From contig CM060691.1 in NCBI GenBank assembly GCA_030686995.1, positions 58,973,338 to 59,037,337 of the forward strand: 64,000 bases of DNA, written 5' to 3'. How positions within the stretch are numbered: position 1 is the stretch's first letter; each line of letters opens with the position of its first letter. This DNA is from Artemisia argyi. Its lineage: Eukaryota; Streptophyta; Magnoliopsida; Asterales; Asteraceae. Below, one piece after another: positions 47,869 through 58,491 of this stretch. The position numbers were made by a program, and so were the translations under genes. The notes beneath the pieces were generated by a model, which searched no databases, was not told the origin of the DNA, and saw nothing but the letters and a program-made list of their open reading frames with translations.

Positions 47869-50107
47869 CTACGTGACCTCATCATTGGTTCTACTCTCTA
47901 GGTCGTCTTCTAAACCAGTTTTGTATTCCGGACCTAGTTGTAAGCATTCTTTGTAGAAACCAAGCATCCTATTCTTTACATATTCTACTCCTCTACGTCT
48001 ATCCTCCTCATTCCTATAATAAGCCGCTTGCTTGTGTTCTTTTTCGAAATTAGAGAGAAGGCGGTATTGCTCAATCTTGTAGGGCATTTGATAGGCAACC
48101 TCATCATTCTCTTCCTTGAATCTAACTATCCCTAAAGTCGGATAATAACTCATCCTAGTGGCTTTAACAAATGGTTTTCCAAATATTATTTGGCTTAGGC
48201 AAGCATCTATCACCGGACGAGTGTCTTCCATTATCATAAAATCGATCTCATAGGTGAGATTCCCTATAATCACATGCAATCCCTTCACTCTTCCTGCAAA
48301 ATTACTTATCAGATTCTTATTAGGCATCATCCTAAAATTAAGTTGCTTCTTCATCACCCAATTGTAATAAGTCCTAGTCATGATGTTCACGGGGGATCTA
48401 GGGTCGATGTAAGATTTCCATATATGCATGTGCCCGATATTGCATGGTATGTTAATGTTAGAAGGGTCTCCCATTTTGATAAGGGGTGTGCCAAAGATAT
48501 ATGGTCTCTCGGGACTATCGAATAAATCCTTATGGTACTCCCGTTCTTCCTCGGTGGGCAACTTATCAAAGTATTTTTCTATAGGCTCTACCTCCTCTAG
48601 TTCCTCTTCCTTGTTAACCTCAACTTCCCTACTCTCATCCTTAGTCTCAGCTTCTACTCTAACTTCATCCTTGTCACTCTCTTCTATCTCCTTATCTATC
48701 GGCTTAATGGTGACAACATTGACAAAGTGGACATGTTTGGATGATGAGGGATCCTTAATTTGGATTCCACTATTGGTGTCCCTAGTGTCCTTCCTAGGTG
48801 TGATTAACGCTTGGTTGTTGAGGGCTTTCAACAAGTTGTCAATCTTGTTGGTCATCTCTGTTTGTTGTTGGTTGAATTCGGTTTCAAACCTAGCTATGCG
48901 AGCTTCTTGAGATGCCATAAACTTTGACATCAATCCTTCAAGATTGTTGGTACTACCATAGTTGTTAGAAGGATTGTTGTTGAAAGTACGGTTGGATGGT
49001 GGACTGTTTGGTTGGTAACGATTAGGCGGATTGGAAGAATTGGGTTGATTTTGTTTTCACCAAAAGTTTGGGTGATTTTTCCAAGAGGGGTTGTATGAAT
49101 CACCATAAGGGTTTGGCTCGGGCTTGAAAGTGTAGCACTTATCTCCCGCTTCGTCGGTACGCGTGGATGCGTAGTCCGCAAAAGCTGTTCCGGGGAGTTC
49201 CACACAATCACGAGTGTCATGGGGACCACTACATAATTCGCATGAAGAAGTGATTTTGTTCACTTGGCTTGAAGGCTTAGGAGCTTCGTAAGATTTCATG
49301 AGAAACTTGACTTGGTCCTCAAGTTCCATGATCCTACGGTCGAGAGTGCCAGAATTGTTCGAAGGCAAAGATATTGCCTTGACCGTTTTGTTCAAATTAC
49401 GGGGATCATTCCAACTTTCGTTGTCATAGAGAGCAAGATCTTCTATGAGTTCCCATGATTGTTCTGCACTTAGATCACGTAGCTTACCACCGGCTGATTG
49501 GTCAATGGCTCACCTCGTGGAGATATCGATATGGTCATAAAAAAATTTGGACTTGGAGCCAAAGATCTATGCCATGATGAGGGACTTTTTGGAGTAAGTC
49601 CTTGAAACGAGTCCATGCTTCATAAAGAGATTCATTTTGACGTTGTTGGAACATCAAGATGTCATTTCTAAGCTTAGTAGTTCTCCCCGGTGGGAAAAAT
49701 TGAGCAAGGAAACGAGTGGTGTGATCATCCCATGTGGTGATGGATCCCGCGGGTAAACGCTCAAGCCATTGACTAGCTTGATCCCGTAGAGAGAATTGGA
49801 ATAGGCGTAGTCGGGTAGTCTCTCTAGTTTCAACACCTAGGTCTATGGAATCTACGATTTTGAGAAAGTCCTTAAGATGTTGGTTTGGATCTTCGGAACG
49901 AAGTCCATGGAATGCACATCCGCTTTGCACCAACCGGATGGTGTCGGACCGCAAGGGGGTCACGTTAGCTCCGGTGAGCTCAATGGTGTTTCGGTAGCCT
50001 TGGTGGCTAGGTCGGGAATACTCTCCTAAGGTTCGGGGCCTAAGGGGTTCTAGTGGTGGGTTTTGTTGTGGTGGGATGACGGGTTCAAAGATGTTCCCGT
50101 TGTCCAT
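47869..50107 (-). pseudogene. Athila-like gag plus retropepsin-like domain
   Basis: ATG at 50107 (MDNGNIFEPVIPP). The gag core includes GYRNTIELTGANV, GLRSEDPNQHLKDFLKIVDS, RLFQFSLRDQASQWLERLP and FLAQFFPPGRTTKLRNDI, clear Athila-type capsid text. An extra T in a T-run near 49535 shifts the frame after WLQVQIF. TGA codons occur near 49508 and 49055. A knuckle-like CELCSGPHDTRDC follows, then a long acidic linker. The protease-like part reads IPCNIGHMHIWKSYIDPRSPVNIM, where DPRS replaces the usual D-[LTS]-G-[AS] active site, so catalysis is doubtful. The end KECLQLGPEYKTGLEDD matches the end I recall for this Asteraceae family, so the missing pol is probably ancestral. Confidence 0.85.
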
Positions 50108-50247
50108 GATGTTGGGTGGTTACGAACAAAGACACAAAGAAATGAGATAGACTAAAGAAAACCTAAAAATAAAAATAAAATCTTACTAGAAAGGAATCTA
50201 GCAAGTAGACCTAATAAAAAGAAATTCTAACCTAGACAATAACTATT

Positions 50248-50265
50248 CCCCAGGCTGCGGCGCCA
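50248..50265 (-). other. Primer-binding site of Athila-like element
   Basis: TGGCGCCGCAGCCTGGGG on the minus strand, six bases inside the LTR. It resembles a tRNA-Asp site with central differences and matches the older copy at 11141-11158 at all but one position. Confidence 0.65.
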
Positions 50266-50271
50266 AAAACT

Positions 50272-51676
50272 TGATGCGTAGGAATTGCACCAGGCTTTAC
50301 CTCTCAAGGGATCTTGAGAAGCTTACAACCCCCACCAGGCAGTGTACCTGATCGTTGTAGTATAGTATAGTGACAAGTACCGAGGGATTGGTCGTTCAGC
50401 TAGGAATAGTGTCGCTAGGATTAGAAAACCTAAATACTAGTTCTAAAGGTGAGAGATGATTATTTTTGTATTTTTATATTTTTTTAGAAAGCAAGTAAAT
50501 ATCTCGGGTTTGAAAGATTTGGGCGGAATTAGTTGCTAGTCAACTAACCCAATACTAAGATGCAATCAAAATAAAATACTAAAAATGAAATTAAACTAAA
50601 TTATACTAAGGTTGAGAGCAATAAGTGGAGAAAATGTGTTTACTTAGATTTCACTACTCCCTAGACATCTTTTACACGTTAATTACTTGTTATAATTGTA
50701 TGGATGACTGATTGTATTCCTTAATACCATTCATGGGGTATCGCACATAACTCCCCAATTCTATGAGCTCTTATCTCCTCCTATACCATGCCCAGCACAA
50801 CCATAGGGATTGTAAACAGTGGCTCATGCATTAAATACAACCAATAAAGACCTTAGTGCAATCGGTTCATGTTTCCTAAGATGTTCAAGCATGTTACCAT
50901 TTGGAGATCTGCCAGTTTTCTTAAGCCTAACATATAAATTCATTCATCCAAAACAAACTATAAACAAGTAATCAACATATAATCAACATCTAGGTTTCAT
51001 TAGATCCAAGCAAACACAAGATAGATCTAGCCTAGCATGATGAAATTAAGACAAGAACAAGATATAGACAACCAACACATAGACATATTGATTGACTTAA
51101 AAGAACACTTATCTTAATTACACATGAAAGGTATCAAGGGCTTGGAACCCTTGAAAAACCTGTAAAATTCGCACCAAGTTCGTACTAGGGTTTCTCCAAA
51201 ACTTCTCTCTTTTATGTGTAAAAATTAGAAAACTATATATAGGAAATAGGGTCTGACGGCGTCAAGACCAAATAGGTGACGCCGTCACCTCGCCGCCAAA
51301 ATAATTCTCGGACTGCCTTGATCTACTTCTGACGCCGTCATGTGTTATTCATTTCCAGGCCGTCATGCATTTTCCTCTTGACGCCCTTCCTTGTGACGCC
51401 GTTAAATCAGTTCTGGATCGTCATGGAAATTGCTCTTGACGCTGTCAGGATGTTACTCTTGACGCCGTCACCTACTGTTCCCAGCAAGGAAAATTAAGAC
51501 TTTGGCGTTTTCTTCACTTTTATGCTCCAAAAACATCCGAATTGCTTCCTTTTCCAGATTTCTCTCCCAAAGTACCTAAAATCACAAAAGGAACGATTTA
51601 GGGCAATATTTGATCAAATAAATTCGAATTCCGGCTTAAATGACCCCCTAAAAGTGGTTCATTTTTCGCCTCATCA
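50272..51676 (-). repeat. 5' LTR of Athila-like element
   Basis: 1405 bp, the partner of 44022-45426. The outer end CCTCATCA abuts the AGTGT duplication. Confidence 0.95.
51234..51470 (-). promoter_or_regulatory. TGACGCCGTCA array and TATA box in Athila-like 5' LTR
   Basis: Copies start at 51254, 51277, 51330 and 51460 (perfect) and at 51394 and 51437 (one mismatch each). Half sites CCGTCATG and ATCGTCATGG lie between. The TATA box is TATATATA at 51241-51234 on the minus strand. The array occupies the 230 bp directly upstream of TATA in element sense. Confidence 0.7.
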
Positions 51677-51738
51677 AGTGTAAATGTTACCAATCCACCC
51701 CTGCACTCTTAGTTCTAGTAGTACAAACCCAGCAGAAG

Positions 51739-51755
51739 TAACGTTTTCTTAGCAG

Positions 51756-51793
<38 letters not shown>

Positions 51794-52085
51794 GCAAAGG
51801 GTGAATCATTATATTATTATCAACAAGTAATGAGAAAATTGAGCAATGACAAAAGTACAGGAATTAAGATTAAACATTTTCCACTAAAACTTGAAATGAA
51901 AATTTATAAAATAATGTACAAAACCAACTGCAGTAACGTTTTCTTAGCAGCAGAATCTTTTTATACTGCAAAGGGTGAATCATTATATTAATATCAACAA
52001 GTAATGAGAATATTGAGCAATGACAAAAGTACTGGAATTAAGATTAAACATTTTCCATTAAAACTTGAAATGAAAAATTACAAAA
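51739..52085. repeat. Tandem duplication of about 190 bp in CACTA interior
   Basis: Two copies begin GTAACGTTTTCTTAGCAGCAGA (51739 and 51931) and share 'gggtgaatcattatatta', 'agtaatgagaa' and 'aagattaaacattttcca'. The first copy holds a 28-base T run. Confidence 0.75.
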
Positions 52086-52120
52086 TACTGGAAATAAAAG
52101 TTACACATTCTAAAAATCTA

Positions 52121-52474
52121 CTAATCTAATTTTGGAGATTTCTCCGGGTCAAATGCCACATGTGCATCTTCGTAATTCAACCCATCAAACTCCACATCAG
52201 ACAAATCATCATCATCCAATGTCTTGTATGCCTTGGGATGTTGTTTGAGAGATGGTTTTTTTGTTGCTTTGTACACCTTTTCATCCTCAGCATGTTGTTT
52301 GATAGATTGTGTTTTTCCTTCTTTATTTCTTTCAGCAGCCAACCAATTGTACCACATATTTCCATCCAATTTAAATTTTTTTACACTTTTTGAAAACGCC
52401 TTCTTTTTTGAAGCAGACCTGCTTGAACCTTCTCCTTCAACCCATTGTCCTGATCTCTTGTTGTTTGCACACAT
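52121..52474 (-). CDS. Small Lys/Ser-rich ORF of unknown function
   Basis: 117 codons from ATG 52474 (MCANNKRSGQWVEGEGSSRS). It has a basic N-terminal half (SASKKKAFSKSVKKFKLDG), then MWYNWLAAERNKEG and an acidic end (DDDDLSDVEFDGLNYEDAHVAFDPEKSP). No family recognised. The open frame, charged architecture and position inside the CACTA suggest a last exon of a transposon gene or captured gene; splicing was not resolved. No sign of signal peptide or membrane segment. Confidence 0.35.
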   Translation of the reverse strand: MCANNKRSGQWVEGEGSSRSASKKKAFSKSVKKFKLDGNMWYNWLAAERNKEGKTQSIKQHAEDEKVYKATKKPSLKQHPKAYKTLDDDDLSDVEFDGLNYEDAHVAFDPEKSPKLD

Positions 52475-52799
52475 TGTTTATGAACTACCATATTAGTCGC
52501 CAACAAAGACTAGTCACAATGGAACATGATTGACTTGAAGAAATCTGCAAAATTTCATGATTGACCTGATCCAAATATCCCTTTGGAAAGTAGTCTGACC
52601 ATGGATTTGCTGCAAACAAATTAAAAAATATATTAAAATTTTAAAAAATATAGTGTAAATGAAATATAGTAATACAAACAATCTACAAATGTTGAGTAAA
52701 GAATAGAGTCTAAGTAACATCACTCATCTTGAATGCGATAATGGAGTGTGGCATGTCATGAACAGTACACACTATATCATTATTGCATTGAAGACGTCT

Positions 52800-52928
52800 C
52801 AATGATCAGGCCAGATCGATCTATCTAACGTTGCAGTACCGTCTAATAACCACACAAACGGTAGTAGACGTTTTCCAAATTAAGCAATGGAACCATCTAC
52901 AACGCTAGATAGAGCGCCCTAATCATTG
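52800..52928. other. Two-stem hairpin, diverged relative of the long hairpin
   Basis: An outer stem pairs CAATGATCAGG...CTATCTAACGTTGCAG with CTACAACGCTAGATAG...CCTAATCATTG. Inside, CGTCTAATAACC pairs imperfectly with GGTAGTAGACG. It occupies the same place in the first duplication unit as the hairpin at 53591-53773 does in the second. Confidence 0.5.
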
Positions 52929-53590
52929 AGCTTTAAGTTATTAGAAAACAGATTCTTACTATCATTTATATTGCTCCCTTAGATGTCACGAACATACATA
53001 TTAATTATGTAGATTCTACGACATTAGAGAGTTAATTGTGCATGAATGAAATCATATAAAATTTATATTAACAATGCAATGAACTACCATCCTTTCTACC
53101 CTAGCCAACAACAACATATTATTCAGCCTTGAATCTCTAACCTACCAACATGCTGGAAGACGAAGACGCTAAATTCAAGCATTGAACCTACAAATTATAC
53201 TTGATAATTGTTTCTGTATTTTGACAAAGAGCAAAGATGAATCAACATGGATGAACAACACCAAAACAAGTTTATGTTCATACTTGAAAGTGGTGTCTGT
53301 TCACCCATGTTGATACTTCTTCCATCTTTGATACTTGGATGTTTTAGCCTAAATATTCGCACACACATCCGCCACTTTTCTTCCTTATTCTCTCAATACA
53401 AATGCAACATAATTCTTATATCAAAAATACATCATACATGTATATAAAGCAAACAGAGTGATACAAACAATCTACAAATGTTGAGTAAAGAATAGAGTCT
53501 AAGTAACATCACTCATCTTGAATGCGATAATGAAGGAGTGTGGCCTGTCATGAACAATACACACTATATCATTATCGCATTGAAGACGTC

Positions 53591-53773
53591 TCAATGATCA
53601 GGCCATATCTATCTAACGATGTAGATGGGTTCCATCGCTTTAATTGGACCCCGTTTTCTAACGATGTTTAATCTTGATTATTGAAAGAACCATTAAACAT
53701 CGTTAGAAAATGGGGTCCAATCAAAGCGATGAAACCCATCTACATCGTTAGATAGATATGCCCTGATAACTGA
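53591..53773. other. Long inverted-repeat hairpin, 82-bp arms, 19-nt loop
   Basis: Arms 53591-53672 and 53692-53773 are complementary with only about six mismatches over 82 positions. The core ATATCTATCTAACGATGTAG pairs without mismatch. Either transcript would fold into a stem long enough for Dicer-like processing. No target or expression can be judged here. Confidence 0.75.
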
Positions 53774-54654
53774 GCTTTAAGTACTTAGCAACCAAATTCT
53801 TACTATCATTTATATTGCTCACTTAAATGTGACGAACATACATATTAGTTATGTAGGTCCTACGACATTAGAGAGCTAATCATGAATCAATGAAATTATA
53901 TTAAATTTATATCAACAATGCAATGAAAATATTTTCATTGTAACTAAATACATGAAAAAACTGTTTAAGTTCTTGATATGTTTATTGTATTTCAACCTAA
54001 TCCTAAGATAAAATAAGCTAATCCAAGCAAACCTTAATATCTCTTTTGCTCTAATTATTCACAAAAACAACACAACATGTTCTTCCTTATTCTATCAATA
54101 CAAATTATACTTAATAATTATTTATGTATTTTGACAAAGAGCAAAGATGAAGCAATAATGGCTGGACAACACCAGAACAAGTTTATGTTCATACTTGAAA
54201 GTGGTGTCTGTCCACCCATCACTGATACTTCTTCCATCTTTGATACTCGGATGTTTTAGCCTAAATATTCGCACACACATCCGCCACTTTTCTTCCTTAT
54301 TCTCTTAATATAAATGCAACATAATTCTTATAAACAGATAGTCAACCTAATCCTAAGATAAAATAAGCTAATTCAAGCAAACCTTAATATCTCTTTTGCT
54401 CTAATTATTCACAAAAACAACACAACATGTTCTTCCTTATTCTATCAACACAAATGCAACACAATTCTTATAACAGATAATCAACCTAAGCCTAAGAATA
54501 AATAGCTCTAAGGGGGTATTTGGATTATATTCATTTGTGATCTTATCAGCTTTTTGAGATTTGTGATCAAAACCTAGATCCGAGTGAGTTGTAACTGTGA
54601 GTGTGAGAGAGAAATAGAGTATTATGGAAATGTGTGAAGTGTGTTTGATAAGTT

Positions 54655-54694
<40 letters not shown>

Positions 54695-54723
54695 TGTAAA
54701 TGAAGTGTGTTTGATACTTTTGC

Positions 54724-54911
54724 TAGGGGTGTTCACGGGGCGGTTCGGTTCGGTTCAGTTCGGTTAGTTGGAAATTTTAACTATCCATCGCGGGGCGGGT
54801 AATTTATTTATATTATATACGGTTCGGTTCGGTTAACCATGGATATTTAAAAGTAAAAACCGAAATCGAATGCTTTGTTTGTCAGTTTCTCGGGTTTTTT
54901 GAACACCCTAA
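54724..54911. mobile_element. hAT-like MITE
   Basis: It starts TAGGGGTGTTCA and ends TGAACACCCTAA, inverted termini typical of small plant hAT elements, with a body of repeated CGGTTCGGTT. Length about 188 bp. A clear 8-bp target duplication is not visible (partial TGCT match only). Confidence 0.65.
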
Positions 54912-55220
54912 TGCTTGGTAGGGGGTTATAGGGGGTGAAGAATGGGAAAGGTAGTGAAAAAATATGCTTGGCAAAGCATAATGCAATAAACCATTACCAA
55001 TAGTGGGTAATGGATCATTATATTAATACTTAAAATTTAAGCATACATTAAACAAACTACAACAAACATCAAACATAAAATACGATGCGTTTTCAGGTGA
55101 TGTGTTGTGAGACATTCTGTTGGAAGAACAAAAGAGAATTCTTTGATGATTGTGGGTGTGAATTGTGTGTGTATTCAGCATAACCCCAATAGGTATTTAT
55201 AGGATGCTTTGTGGAAGTAT

Positions 55221-55329
55221 CCCGCCCTCTATTTGAATTCAAAATTTAAAATTACCCCGCCCTCTGTTTTGAATTCAAAATTTCAAATTATCCTGCCCTC
55301 TGTTTTGAATTCAAAATTTCAAATTACCC
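55221..55329. repeat. Three tandem copies of a 37-43-bp unit
   Basis: 'Cgccctctgttttgaattc' followed by 'aaaatttcaaatta' occurs three times with small changes. Confidence 0.75.
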
Positions 55330-55433
55330 GACGTGTTAACGCACCATTAACGCGACCATACACAACAATCACGTACGAATAACGCACGTTAAAAGCCAAA
55401 TAACGCACCCCGTGCGTTACTAATGTAACTGCT

Positions 55434-56300
55434 CTAAAAGCCACTACAACCCAATACACATGACCCATTACCCATGTTAATTACCAATTGTCAACAGGCA
55501 TGGATGTGTCGTAACATGACACTCTAAGCAACTATATATCCACCCAATGCGTATGACCCATATGATCGATGTCGATCAAATACCTATTAATTAATGAATG
55601 TGACCAGTGATAACCTAATGCACATGACCCATGACCCATGTGAATTAGCCATTATCATCAGTCTTGCATGGTTTCCATTACACTAAAAGCCACTATAACC
55701 CAATGCACATGACCCATGAGCCATTACCCATGTTAATTACCAATTGTCAACAGGCATGGATGTGTCGTAACATGACACTCTAAGCAACTATATATCCACC
55801 CAATGCATATGACCCATATGATCGATGTCGATCAAATACCCATTAATTAATGAATGTGACTAGTGATAACCTAATCATGTTAATTACCAATTGTCAACAG
55901 GCATGGATGTGTCGTAACATGACATTCTAAGCAACTATATATCCACCCAATGCGTATGACCCATATGATCGATGCCGATCAAATACCCATTAATTAATGA
56001 ATGTGACCAGTGATAACCTAATGCACATGACCCATGACCCATGTGAATTAGCCATTATCATCAGTCTTGCATGGTTTCCATTACACTAAAAGCCACTATA
56101 ACCCAATGCATATGACCCATGACCCATTACCCATGTTAATTACCAATTGTCAACAGTCATGGATGTGTCGTAACATGACACTCTAAGCAACTATCCACCC
56201 AATGCATATGACCCATATGATCGATGTCAAATACCCATTAATTAATGAATGTGACCAGTGATAACCTAATGCACATGACCCATGACCCATGTGAATTAGC
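55434..56300. repeat. About 249-bp tandem array, four partial or full copies
   Basis: Units share 'aattaccaattgtcaaca', 'ggatgtgtcgtaacatgac', 'gatcgatg' and 'ccattaattaatgaatgtgac'. The 'caattgtcaaca' block starts near 55486, 55742, 55885 and 56145; the second unit has a deletion so one spacing is short. Sequence identity between units is high, indicating recent amplification or homogenisation. Confidence 0.8.
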
Positions 56301-57226
56301 CATTATCAATGGTCATGCATGGGTTGCACCGGCTTGGTAGGTGTATACCATTTGTCACACACACTAAGAAGCAAGTATCCAGGGACCTCCCGATCATATG
56401 TTATCCAGGATCGAGAAAGTTTGAACTCGGATTGAGCTTGACTCGAAAAACTCGATTTATCTGTAAAGATGTGTTTTATTACAAAAATTAAATTTGAAAT
56501 ATAACCTAAGAATTGAATTTGGTTCGACTTCAGCTCGAAAAGCTTGATACATTCATAAATAAGTATTTACACTTAGTACACTTACATATTAAAAAAAGCA
56601 CATATTTTATATCACTTACAAGCTCGAGAACTCAACAATAACTCGAGTCGAACTTATATAAGGTTGAGCTCAACTCATTAAACATTTCGAGCTCATTTGA
56701 TAGGCTTTCAATCTCAAATTTTTTAATATATTGCTCTAATGATCCCGCCCCTTAATTTTCCCCAAAATTTCAATCTCCCGCTTCGCTCATATGGCGCCCC
56801 TTTTTCACCCAAAATCAAAACATTAACACTACTAGCTTAGTCAGATCTATCTTCTCTCTATTCATCTCTTCTCCTTCTCTCTAGAACCGACTCACACCAC
56901 CGCCACACTTCACCACCTTATCTCGCCGTGGTTCCACCAACCATCGCTCCTCCACGCCATCACCATCATCAAGATAAGGGAACTGTATGGGAAACTTTGT
57001 TTGCTTCGGTTGTTTGGTTCGAGATAACCACCAGCATCACAGTCGAGCCACCATCACCCTCATCTCACCTATCCTACTTTGTTCATGGGTATGCTCAAAC
57101 ACATATTTAATTTATATTTTCTTAAATGTGTAATTGAATATAAAACGATTTAAATTGATTTACGTGGATTAAACTAGCCTAAAACATGTTTTTGATTATA
57201 AATTCGTGTGGTAGTAATCGTTGCAG
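56301..57226 (+). other. Region upstream of SGR2-like fragment
   Basis: 56760-56950 is CT- and CCA-rich and promoter/5' UTR-like, followed by a possible exon ending near 57087 (TTTGTTCATGGG before GTATGC). The 60-codon frame at 56928 (VPPTIAPPRHHHH) is low complexity and I do not recognise it. The exon could be a captured or newly formed first exon. Confidence 0.35.
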
Positions 57227-57785
57227 GTAGACTTATTAAGACGAAATAGTTTTCCTGTTTATTGGAATGGAGACAATCGACGTGTTCTAAGAGGCCACTG
57301 TTTTGCTCTTAAAGGGAGTCTTGATTGGTTTCCACTTCGGGAGGATGTTGTTGAACAGTTGGAGTTTGCTTATCGCAGTTACGTAAGTTATCTATCAAAA
57401 GATTAACATAACATCTGTTATATAGGAAATTAACTCAAATATGGTTGCTTTTTGTCAAACTGTTTCATTTGTACCAAATGTTAGTGATTTGCTTGCTTGG
57501 TAATGTGTTTGACATTTATTCGTTCCACGTTTGGCACTGCATAAAATTGCAACCAATTGTATATTATTTCTTGCTCGAGTCGATATGCAACCCGTATGTT
57601 TGTTTTTAAGGCTAAACTTATATTTGGGACATCTAATGTTGTCGTCTTTTATGTTAGCATTAATCACGTTACTTGTTTCTTGCAGGGGGTACATGCTATT
57701 TTCACGGGTGAGGATGATACATGGGATGCCTGGCTAAAAATTCCCTCATATGGATTTTCTGGCACACTTCATTTTCGAGGCGTGG
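57227..57785 (+). pseudogene. SGR2: Captured exon fragments resembling SGR2 (DDHD phospholipase-like)
   Basis: Exon 57227-57382 (after TTGCAG, before GTAAGT) encodes VDLLRRNSFPVYWNGDNRR and VLRGHCFALKGSLDWFPL, then REDVVEQLEFAYRSY. Exon 57686-about 57785 (after TTGCAG, before GTATGC) continues in frame with GVHAIFTGEDDTWDAWLKIP and GFSGTLHF. This matches what I remember of the N-terminal half of plant SHOOT GRAVITROPISM 2 (FPVYWNGENRRVLRGHWFA, HALFTGEDDTWEAWLN). Roughly 25 residues expected between these exons (the RRTFQPSGLFAARVDL region) are absent, and the lipase GXSXG and DDHD domains are missing. It lies within the CACTA, so a transduplicated gene fragment is the likely reading. Not functional as a lipase. 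Confidence 0.7.
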
Positions 57786-57909
57786 GTATGCTCCATCTCA
57801 ATCACCAAAGCCAACCAATGTATATTTTTACGGTTTCATGGTTGGCAGATCTTATATTATGCAGCGTTATTAGTGCCTTAGTTTCTTACATTTCCTATAT
57901 TCTTTTTTG

Positions 57910-58343
57910 CAGAAAAAAACTGGCATTAGACTCAGATGTAAGCCACTTTTTATGTTGTTAACAATTTCATTTTCTAATGATAACACCATTGTATTTCTTA
58001 ATTTATATTGCAGGTGACCACTCCAATGGCCATTGAAACTTTGGAAAACGTACCAGTAATGGAAACAGTGGTAAGTAATAAAACATCCACCTTTGATTTT
58101 TTTAGTTTTACGTACATGACTAATGTACCGTGTTTTATATATACATATAGAAACCTGTTAAAACTATCGGACATACGAAAACACTTAAGCCACGACAAAC
58201 CGGTTCTACAGGTTACACCACCAACTATGATACCAAATATTAGTGAACAAAATACAGGACTAAAATTAGTACCAACAAAGCGAAAACATTTGGTCTCTAG
58301 TGAAACCTTGCAAAAGCAAGCTAAGGCGGCGAAGAGTCAACAG
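57910..58343 (+). other. Possible further exons of unknown origin
   Basis: Splice-like signals frame short segments: TTTTTTGCAG at 57911, ATTGCAG at 58014 leading into VTTPMAIETLENVPVMETV, then GTAAGT. A later open stretch reads TGLKLVPTKRKHLVSSETLQKQ and KAAKSQQ before GTTTTAAC. The composition (Lys, Ser, Gln) is exon-like but no family is recognised. It may be the 3' part of a chimeric transcript starting upstream of the SGR2-like exons. Confidence 0.35.
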
Positions 58344-58425
58344 GTTTTAACTTATGATAGTTGAGAATTTGATTATATACGACATTACAATTTTATATAT
58401 ATTTGCTTCATTTATATACATTCTG

Positions 58426-58426
<1 letters not shown>

Positions 58427-58490
<64 letters not shown>
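58427..58490. repeat. (AT)n microsatellite
   Basis: About 32 uninterrupted TA units. Similar (AT)n runs lie at about 12569-12626 and 54658-54692. Confidence 0.9.

Positions 58491-58491
<1 letters not shown>

Larger units (their letters stand above)
44022..51676 (-). mobile_element. Complete Athila-like retrotransposon with gag-protease only, TSD AGTGT
   Basis: Two 1405-bp LTRs (44022-45426 and 50272-51676) begin TGATGAGGC in element sense and end GCATCA. AGTGT flanks both ends (44017-44021 and 51677-51681). The primer-binding site and gag lie next to the right LTR, so the element is on the minus strand. The interior encodes gag plus a retropepsin-like domain and nothing else: no RT, RNase H or integrase. 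It is therefore non-autonomous. The LTRs differ at about 34 positions by eye (about 2.4%). It landed about 130 bp upstream of the ATG of the CACTA cargo ORF. Confidence 0.95.
52671..54500. repeat. Large imperfect tandem duplication in CACTA interior
   Basis: 'Atacaaacaatctac' starts two units, at 52671 and 53461. Both contain 'gtctaagtaacatcactcatc', a hairpin, 'cctacgacattagagag'-like text and a short frame beginning around 'gacaaagagcaaagatgaa' (53223, 54132). Pieces recur again near 54340-54500. The unit is roughly 790 bp with internal changes. The short frames 53247-53447 and 54077-54259 are shared repeat text and not assigned. Confidence 0.7.

Noticed and set aside
48428..48910. 160-codon plus-strand ORF
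   Set aside because: It is the antisense shadow of the Athila-like gag-protease frame (47869-50107, minus); its Ser/Leu-rich text mirrors the acidic linker.
54930..55440. Possible MITE between the hAT-like element and the tandem array
   Set aside because: Short GCATAATGC- and CGCACGTTA-like inversions are present, but no matching pair of termini with a target duplication was found.
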